DNA of 49,755 nt from assembly GCA_028684915.1 (NCBI GenBank), contig JAQUEZ010000027.1, forward strand, positions 1 to 49,755. Direction: 5' to 3'. This stretch comes from Desulfobulbus sp. Lineage in GTDB: Bacteria > Desulfobacterota > Desulfobulbia > Desulfobulbales > Desulfobulbaceae. Every line of letters starts with the position of its first letter. The stretch's first letter is position 1. Under the pieces are notes generated by a model. It made no database searches. It was not told where the DNA came from and was given only the letters and a program-made list of their open reading frames with translations. The position numbers and the translations under genes are program-made. This document shows, piece after piece, positions 44,591-49,755 of this stretch.

Positions 44591-45123
44591 GAGGGATTTT
44601 TCCTGGATCTAAACTGATTTGGTGTAGTTCTCGGCAAAAGCCGCGAAAACCATGTTCCGTGCTCTGGCACAGACTGTTAATGGGTTGCACGCATTTTCGT
44701 TTTTTGACTTTTGACGAGTCCATCATACATGGGATGGAATCAGGGAGTTGTTGGTGATTGGTTGGCGAACGATTGACAAGGTACAGAAACAGTTAGTTCA
44801 TTTTTAAGGAACAACGACGATAAAGACAAGAACATATACAAATTTTTGAATAAAAATTGTTGTTTCCGTTAAAAACACAGGCACAACCACTGCTTTTTTG
44901 GGGGCCTTTGTTGGGGAGGGGTATTGATTTATATGGAATTTTCACCCTTATCACTCGTGGGATAGGTTGGGAAAAAAAGAGCACATCTTTCTTAACCTAT
45001 TGTTTTGTCGCGTATATGTATGGTTTTTATGCTTTTGTCATTCCGCTAAAAAACATCCTCGCCTTGATGGACGTCAATGACCTATGGTAATTTGATTGAA
45101 AATGCTTTTAGGAGGTTTGCTTT
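44591..45123. other. Intergenic region between the L,D-transpeptidase and NfeD genes
   Basis: 533 bases between divergent genes. Apart from a short repeat fragment (44706-44726) and the AGGAGG ribosome-binding site of nfeD, nothing is recognised. A 77-codon frame at 44857 with a TTG start lacks coding character. Confidence 0.5.
44706..44726 (+). repeat. Fragment of the dispersed palindromic repeat
   Basis: GACTTTTGACGAGTCCATCAT is the right half of the terminal hairpin seen in the full copies, with one or two substitutions. Confidence 0.45.
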
Positions 45124-45588
45124 ATGGCTCTTGCTGATTTTTCTCCGGTCTTGCTCTGGTTTTTATGCGGAGTGTTTTTCTTTGCCCTGGAATTATTACT
45201 TCCTGGGTTGATTGTTTTCTTTTTTGGACTCGGCGCCTGGTGTGCGGCGTTGGTGCTGTATTTATTGCCTATGAGTCTGGCATCGCAGTTGTTGGTCTTT
45301 TTAGCTGCCAGTTTGCTCTTCCTGATTTTGCTCAGATCCACCTTGAAAAAGGTTTTTCTGGGGCGCACACTGGAGAAGGATGCGATGGACTCCTCCCTCT
45401 CCTTGTCTGCAACGGGTGAGGTGATCGAAGACATCCTGCCGCCGTCCATCGGCAAGATTAAATACGGCGGTTCGTTCTGGCAGGCCAGCGCAGATCAGCC
45501 GTTGGCCAAAGGAACGGTTGTCCGGGTATTGGAAAAAAAGAACCTGATCATCAAGGTCGGGCCTATTGACGCAGAAGGAGAAAAGTGA
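45124..45588 (+). CDS. NfeD family protein
   Basis: A 154-residue protein with two or three N-terminal membrane segments (LLWFLCGVFFFALELLLPGL, then LVFLAASLLFLILLRSTL) and a C-terminal OB-fold of NfeD type (KIKYGGSFWQASADQPLAKG, VRVLEKKNLIIKV). Together with the following SPFH protein it forms the widespread YbbK/QmcA-NfeD pair thought to organise membrane microdomains and quality control. AGGAGG lies 7 bases before the ATG. The stop overlaps the SPFH start. Confidence 0.88.
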   Translation: MALADFSPVLLWFLCGVFFFALELLLPGLIVFFFGLGAWCAALVLYLLPMSLASQLLVFLAASLLFLILLRSTLKKVFLGRTLEKDAMDSSLSLSATGEVIEDILPPSIGKIKYGGSFWQASADQPLAKGTVVRVLEKKNLIIKVGPIDAEGEK

Positions 45589-46526
45589 TGGATAGTTTTT
45601 TAATCGGCGTTTTGGTTCTGGTTGGGTTTGCAGTCATTCTGCTGCTGAAAACTGCAGTTGTGGTTGACCAGCAATATGAATACGTGATTGAGCGGCTCGG
45701 GAAATATCGTACCACCTTAGAGGCGGGCTTTCACATACTTATTCCCTTCTTCGACAAGGTTGCCTACAAACGGAATCTGAAAGAGGAGTCGATTGACATC
45801 CCGGCACAGACCTGCATCACCGCAGATAATGTTACCATGGAGATCGACGGTTGCCTCTATATGCAGGTGATTAATTCCCATCTTTCAGCCTATGGGATTG
45901 AAAATTATCATTTTGCGGTGACCCAGCTTGCCCAGACCAGCCTGCGCTCGGCTATCGGCAAGATTACCCTAGACAACACCTTTGAAGCGCGCGAGACCTT
46001 GAACAGGCAGGTGGTGGAAGCCTTGGATGAGGCATCCCAGAACTGGGGCGTTAAGGTACTACGTTATGAAATCAAGGATATTCAGCCTCCGCGCAGTGTG
46101 CTTGATGCGATGGAAAAACAGATGAAGGCCGAGCGGGAGAAGCGAGCGGAGATTGCCAAGTCCGAGGGCGAGCGCCAATCGATGATCAACCGCGCCGAGG
46201 GCGAGCGCGCCGAGGCCATTGCCCGCTCAGAGGGGGAAAAGATGCGGCGCATCAATGAGGCCGAGGGGCAGGCGCAGGAGATCCTCAAGGTAGCGGAGGC
46301 AACCGCCGAGGGTATCCGCCGAGTGGCTGAAACCTTAAGTGGCCCTGGTGGACAGGATGCAGCCAACCTCGATGTAGCCAAGCGGTATATTGATCAGTTC
46401 GGTAAACTGGCCAAGGAAAGTAGCACCTTGATCCTGCCGGCCAACCTAGCCGACGTCTCCTCTATGGTGGCCACTGCCCTGACGACCCTTGAGCGGACCA
46501 AGAAAAAGGAACAGAACATCGTCTGA
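45588..46526 (+). CDS. SPFH/band-7 protein, QmcA-like (flotillin-type)
   Basis: A protein of 312 residues with a single N-terminal membrane anchor (LIGVLVLVGFAVILLLKTAV) and a prohibitin-homology domain (YEYVIERLGKYRTTLEAGFH, AQTSLRSAIGKITLDNTF). A long coiled coil rich in repeated SEGE/AEGE units follows (RAEGERAEAIARSEGEKMRR). Such proteins form ring-shaped oligomers at the membrane. ATG 45588 follows GGAG and overlaps the NfeD stop; GTG 45585 is also in frame. The C-terminus ends in a short lysine-rich tail. A terminator follows at 46541. Confidence 0.9.
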   Translation: MDSFLIGVLVLVGFAVILLLKTAVVVDQQYEYVIERLGKYRTTLEAGFHILIPFFDKVAYKRNLKEESIDIPAQTCITADNVTMEIDGCLYMQVINSHLSAYGIENYHFAVTQLAQTSLRSAIGKITLDNTFEARETLNRQVVEALDEASQNWGVKVLRYEIKDIQPPRSVLDAMEKQMKAEREKRAEIAKSEGERQSMINRAEGERAEAIARSEGEKMRRINEAEGQAQEILKVAEATAEGIRRVAETLSGPGGQDAANLDVAKRYIDQFGKLAKESSTLILPANLADVSSMVATALTTLERTKKKEQNIV

Positions 46527-46540
46527 TCTTCCCGTAGCTC

Positions 46541-46578
46541 AGCCCGTCCATCGCTGTCTTGGTGGGCGGGCTTTTCTT
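46541..46578 (+). terminator. Rho-independent terminator after the SPFH gene
   Basis: AGCCCGTCCA pairs with TGGGCGGGCT over ten positions (one G-T pair) with a 12-base loop, followed by TTTTCTTT. It lies 14 bases after the stop. Confidence 0.75.
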
Positions 46579-46757
46579 TGTGTTCCTGCCCCGTTTCTCC
46601 CTCTGATCCTCATTGCATTTAGCTTGCCCTCTTTTCAAGGGTGTGTCCCCTGTCCTGCGGGTGATGTCGCAATCCTGAAGGCACTGATCCTGGGGTTGAC
46701 CTGATTTGGGATCAGGGAAAATGTATTGTCTGTCGGAGTTGTCGCGAAAACTCTCTT

Positions 46758-46784
46758 TGATGGACTCGTACAAAGTCCCTCACC
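46758..46784 (-). repeat. Fragment of the dispersed palindromic repeat
   Basis: TGATGGACTCGTACAAAGTC followed by CCTCAC is the terminal hairpin in minus orientation, continuing for a few bases into the neighbouring CCTCTT before homology is lost. Confidence 0.6.
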
Positions 46785-46829
46785 CTCTTGCTGCGCTCTC
46801 GTCGCCGAGGCGGAGCAACATATCCCCGT

Positions 46830-47765
46830 TTAAGGCTGCTTGCTGGGGAAGGAGAGGGCGGCGGCTACTTCCGGGTGGATCAGGCGGGCAAAGGTAACCA
46901 GGGTTTCGGCAAAGGTGAGGGGGGAGGGACTACAGACCAAGTCCGGATCCATGAGATAGACTCGTTGGTCGCGAACCGCATCAATAGTGGTGAAGTTGTG
47001 CCAGCGTTTTTTTTCAGCGGCGCCGATCCCGTTTTCCGAACCCATCACCGCGATAATGATCACCTGCGGATTGAGGGCGATGATCTGTTCGACCTTCATC
47101 GCTCCGGAGCGTTGGTCACCGGCAAGATTGATCCCCCCACCCAGTTCGATAAAATCGTGGGTGAAGGAGCTCTTGACCGAGGAAAAAAGCGGATTGGCGC
47201 CAACCTGGAGGAAGACCTTCGGTTTTGCAAGTGGGCTCACTGCCACGCGAACAGCCTCCACCTTGGCCTGGGCCTTGGCAATGATTGCCTCAGCCTGCGA
47301 TTCAAGGCCAAGCAAGACACCAAGACGGTGAAAGTGGTCGCAGATGTCAGAAAAAGAAGCCGGCTGACTGAAGGTCTCCACGCGTAGGCCAAGGTCACGG
47401 AGTTTGGCCACCTGCTGTTGGGGCGTCAGGTTGTTAGCCAGAACCAAGTCGGGCCGGAGGCTGACGATCTTCTCGATGCTCAACTCCTGCACCGATCCGA
47501 TTTTTTCGATCAGGCGGGCGGCATCAGGCCGCTGGCAGTAGACCGTATTCCCGACTAGGCGATCACCGGCTCCGAGAAGGAATATATTTTCCGTCAGCAA
47601 AGGACCAAGCGATATAAGGCGAGCAGGAAACGATCCTTGCTGCAGTTCTCCTCCCCAGATGGGGGCGGCAACACTGAGCACCAATAAAAAAACGAGGCCA
47701 AACCACGACCTCGTTTTGGGGACCAATCGTTGCCGTAGCTGCTCCGGTGTCATCAAGAGCCCCAT
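46830..47765 (-). CDS. Class III ABC transporter substrate-binding protein (BtuF/FecB-like)
   Basis: A 311-residue exported protein with a signal segment (FGLVFLLVLSVAAPIWGG at about 22-39). It has the two-lobed class III binding-protein fold joined by a long helix. Blocks seen are FPARLISLGPLLTENIFLLG, IEKIVSLRPDLVLANN, FIELGGGINLAGDQRSG and VEQIIALNPQVIIIAV. Such proteins bind cobalamin, haem or ferric siderophores; the ligand is not evident. No permease or ATPase is adjacent. It lies 36 bases after the acidic protein gene on the same strand. ATG 47753 is an alternative start. Confidence 0.82.
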   Translation of the reverse strand: MGLLMTPEQLRQRLVPKTRSWFGLVFLLVLSVAAPIWGGELQQGSFPARLISLGPLLTENIFLLGAGDRLVGNTVYCQRPDAARLIEKIGSVQELSIEKIVSLRPDLVLANNLTPQQQVAKLRDLGLRVETFSQPASFSDICDHFHRLGVLLGLESQAEAIIAKAQAKVEAVRVAVSPLAKPKVFLQVGANPLFSSVKSSFTHDFIELGGGINLAGDQRSGAMKVEQIIALNPQVIIIAVMGSENGIGAAEKKRWHNFTTIDAVRDQRVYLMDPDLVCSPSPLTFAETLVTFARLIHPEVAAALSFPSKQP

Positions 47766-47801
47766 CGAAACAGAGGAAAACGGCAGCTCCGCAATGGCGG
47801 A

Positions 47802-48158
47802 TCAGATGACATCGTCACCGTCGAGGTCGTCTTCATCTTCAATATCATCTTCTTCATCGAGTTCATCCTCGTTGTCGTCGATGTACACCTCCTCCTCCTC
47901 CTCTTCGTCCTCCTCATCTGGAGAAATATCCGGTGTGGAGTCATCTGGGGAGCGGACCGCTTTAGGAATTTTGGACTCGGGCAGGACGAATTCGCGAATC
48001 TTCTCTACCTCATCGGAGAGAAGCAGATCCGCCTGGCAGACCTTGCAGGTTTTAACATGCTGGTCGACGAATTGCATCATGCGGGCCGGGGCCATGGTTT
48101 CCTGTTTAACCCGGAGGTACCAGTCTTTGATAAGGCGAATTAAATTTTCACATTCCAT
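47802..48158 (-). CDS. Small protein with a zinc-finger-like Hx3CxxC motif and a very acidic tail
   Basis: A 118-residue protein. The N-terminal 45 residues contain Cys3 and His34-x3-Cys38-x2-Cys41 (QHVKTCKVC), the spacing of anti-sigma zinc (ZAS) fingers. The C-terminal 45 residues are almost all Asp and Glu, encoded by a purine-biased tract (GAGGAAGAGG and similar). No membrane segment is seen. The role is unknown; a cytosolic regulator is possible, but no sigma-factor gene lies in the window. It is followed by the BtuF-like gene. The dense Glu/Asp codons produce a serine-rich shadow frame on the other strand, which is not a gene. Confidence 0.75.
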   Translation of the reverse strand: MECENLIRLIKDWYLRVKQETMAPARMMQFVDQHVKTCKVCQADLLLSDEVEKIREFVLPESKIPKAVRSPDDSTPDISPDEEDEEEEEEVYIDDNEDELDEEDDIEDEDDLDGDDVI

Positions 48159-48233
48159 GGAAAAGTCGAGGTGTGTGCTGTTGCGGGCAAAAGCCCGGAT
48201 TGAGTGTTCAAACGTGGGGGAATCAACAAACAG

Positions 48234-48262
48234 TTGTTTTTTGTGTGAATAACTATTAAATA
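48234..48262 (+). promoter_or_regulatory. Putative promoter of the tRNA-Sec gene
   Basis: TTGTTT (48234-48239) and TAAATA (48257-48262) are separated by 17 bases. The -10 ends 12 bases before the tRNA 5' end. Neither box is canonical. Confidence 0.35.
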
Positions 48263-48274
48263 TTACTGATCAAC

Positions 48275-48372
48275 GGAAGTGGAAAGGGCCCTGGTGGCTC
48301 TCCCGGACTTCAAATCCGGTGTGTCGGGCTAATACCCCGGCAGGTGGGTTCGATTCCCATGCACTTCCGCCA
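48275..48372 (+). tRNA. selC: Selenocysteine tRNA (anticodon TCA)
   Basis: A 98-base gene with encoded CCA. The acceptor arm GGAAGTG/CACTTCC has seven Watson-Crick pairs; the eighth is G opposite G. The D stem is six pairs (AGGGCC/GGCTCT), the anticodon arm is CCGGA-CTTCAAA-TCCGG with TCA, and a long variable arm (GTCGGGC...CCCCGGC) is followed by a T arm GTGGG-TTCGATT-CCCAT. These are the hallmarks of tRNA-Sec, which inserts selenocysteine at UGA codons. selA, selB and selD are not in the window. A T-rich stretch follows. tRNA genes are frequent insertion sites, and the transposase beyond begins about 500 bases downstream. Confidence 0.93.
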
Positions 48373-48868
48373 TTTTTTTAGTATTTTCAATATCTATTGC
48401 CTCCCTATTCTAGCCTGAAACTTTTTGAGCTGTCAATCTTCTTTTCCCCTGAATTTGTCAAGAAAAAAACGTCTTTTGATTCACGGAGCCTCCAACGGAG
48501 CTCCTAGAAGCAAGGATTAAGAGGTAAAGTGGACCAAGGGGAGCAGTACTGCGAAAAGCTTTCTGGTGCCCACATTGCTGGAGTAGTTCAACAAACCCGC
48601 AAGCAGTAGCGGGGTGCCCCCTCTCTCTGTACAGCTCAACTGCATCCGAACCACACATATTCTGCAAGTCGAAATCGTAGCTGCAATAGGCCGTAACCAC
48701 AGACCTCCTGATCTCGACAATTTCGCCTGGTACCTCCGCTGAGCTTTAACCCTCAGAAATTAAATCAAATATCCAGAACAGCCCACAGAGGCGATTTATG
48801 ACGGCAGCGGATTTCGATATGATAGCAAAAAATCCCCTTTCCCAGACACCCCGCATCGGACCGTTACC
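48373..48868. other. Spacer between tRNA-Sec and the transposase
   Basis: 496 bases without a convincing gene on either strand. Short frames at 48458-48720 (minus) show no familiar features. The left end of the transposable element presumably lies here, but I see no clear terminal inverted repeat or target duplication. Confidence 0.4.
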
Positions 48869-49755
48869 ATGCCTCAACTTCAGCTCCCCATCTTTCCGGA
48901 AGGCCTGACCCTTATCAACCAAAATATCGGTTTTATCCGTAAAGACGCCTCTCTCACCTACATATACGGGAATCTTCCGGTGTTCACACACGCCATTGAC
49001 GATCTGCCGAGTTTCCGGATGTTCACAAGTCAGTTGTATATCAATGGCAGCGCCAGCCAAGCCGAGATTTGCCGGGCCTTCGGGGTAAGTAAAATTTCTA
49101 TGCTGCGGAGCGTGAAACTCTATCGGGAAAAAGGGATGGCCGGTTTTTTCGCACCGCGGAACTGTCGAGGTCCGGCAGTGTTGACACCTCCGGTACTGGA
49201 TGAGGTGCAGGATTTGCTCAATGGCGGCTCGTCCATTACCAGCATAGCAGACAAACTGGGTTTAAAGTCCGATACCCTGCACAAGGCGGTACGTTCCGGC
49301 AAATTGCGCCTGCCACCAAAAAAAAACTGAGTCCGCTGCCTGACGGCAGCAGCAAGAGCGATTGGATTGCCCGGACTGTTGAGCATGGGACTGCTTGCGC
49401 ATACCGAGCATTTTGAACTGCCGGCCGGTTATTACCGGCTCGACAGCATCTTTCTGCTGCTCGCCTTCATGGCTTTGGCCCGGGTCAAGACCATCGAGTC
49501 ATTGCGGTACTGTTCTCCGGGCGAGTGGGGCAAACTGCTTGGTCTTGATCGGATCCCGGAGGCGAGAACCTTGCGGGGCAAGGTTCGGATACTGACGGAG
49601 AACGGACAGGCACAGCAATGGGGCGGCGCCCTGAGTCGTGACTGGATGGCAATGTTCCCGGAAACCACGGGTGTGCTGTATATTGACGGCCATGTTCGGG
49701 TGTACAGCGGCAGCCAGACCGAATTGCCCCGCCACTATGTTGCCCGGCAGCAACT
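48869..49755 (+). pseudogene. Disrupted transposase, partial at window end
   Basis: The frame from ATG 48869 runs to TGA 49328-49330, then continues in the same frame to the end of the window without another stop. The first part has a helix-turn-helix (SQAEICRAFGVSKISMLRSV, SSITSIADKLGLKSDTLHKA) and the second is the start of a catalytic region (YYRLDSIFLLLAFMALARVK, RYCSPGEWGKLLGLDRIPEA, VLYIDGHVRVYSGSQTELP). Homologues as I remember them have a longer linker between the two, so a deletion plus stop is the simplest explanation. The element is probably non-autonomous. The 3' part and the right end are outside the window. Confidence 0.7.

Noticed and set aside
44857..45090. 77-codon frame with aromatic/hydrophobic content before nfeD
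   Set aside because: TTG start without a Shine-Dalgarno in an AT-rich spacer; probably chance.
47659..48252. Serine-rich plus-strand frame (long runs of Ser)
   Set aside because: It is the reverse complement of the Asp/Glu-coding tract of the acidic protein; low complexity explains it.
48458..48720. Minus-strand short frames after tRNA-Sec as a possible integrated gene remnant
   Set aside because: No recognisable similarity or motif; could not be supported.

Overview
The window reads as a chromosomal segment of a Gram-negative, anaerobe-type bacterium. It is most like a Desulfobacterota member of the Desulfobulbales type. This is an inference from gene content, not a measured placement. The pointers are LPS-transport genes (lptA/lptB), an ADP-forming acyl-CoA synthetase fusion, a selenocysteine tRNA, cytochrome bd preceded by a DUF4492 gene, large PAS-type hybrid kinases, and a transposase family I associate with deltaproteobacteria. 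Almost everything is housekeeping or ordinary accessory chromosome. I see no phage, plasmid origin or CRISPR array.

Layout, left to right. (1) 1-774, minus: lptA and the start of lptB, divergent from (2) 1007-7439, plus: an arginine cluster argB-argD-mntP-argF-argG-argH with a putative manganese exporter inserted. (3) 7436-11935, plus: an FN3 lipoprotein, then dapF-dapA-dapB (lysine/diaminopimelate) and folK. (4) 12160-14495, plus: a YHS-domain membrane protein, a small transaldolase, a lytic transglycosylase and pgsA. (5) 14564-16849: a zone rich in a dispersed palindromic repeat around a small GNAT protein and a cardiolipin synthase. (6) 16879-20057, plus: an orphan hydantoinase A-type protein, a CcdA/DsbD-type membrane protein and a TlpA-type thioredoxin. 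(7) 20127-26314, minus: tolC with a thioesterase, a decayed livF fragment, a 30-residue membrane ORF, and a tightly overlapping rrf2-DUF4492-cydA-cydB operon. (8) 26483-36534: a 1064-residue unrecognised membrane protein with a PHP-like segment, a dCache-PAS-GGDEF-EAL protein, and a divergent PAS hybrid histidine kinase. (9) 36536-44590, minus: DUF4424 protein, ADP-forming acyl-CoA synthetase, znuABC, a 65-residue unknown and an L,D-transpeptidase. (10) 45124-46526, plus: NfeD and SPFH (flotillin-like) pair. (11) 46830-48158, minus: a BtuF-like binding protein and an acidic zinc-finger-like protein. (12) 48275-48372: tRNA-Sec, then a disrupted transposase that runs off the window end.

Many genes overlap by 4 bases (ATGA): argB/argD, argH/lipoprotein, YHS/transaldolase, SLT/pgsA, tolC/thioesterase, rrf2/DUF4492/cydA and acyl-CoA synthetase/DUF4424. 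Translational coupling is therefore common here. The cell envelope is a recurring theme: LPS export, DAP supply for peptidoglycan, a lytic transglycosylase, PgsA and cardiolipin synthase, an L,D-transpeptidase, TolC and NfeD/SPFH.

The items most worth a second look are: a dispersed, MITE-like palindromic repeat of about 163 bases (seven copies or fragments, one forming the 3' end of folK); the large PHP-like membrane protein at 26483-29677; the 30-residue membrane ORF just beyond cydB; and the in-frame TGA of the terminal transposase beside tRNA-Sec, which I think is decay rather than recoding.
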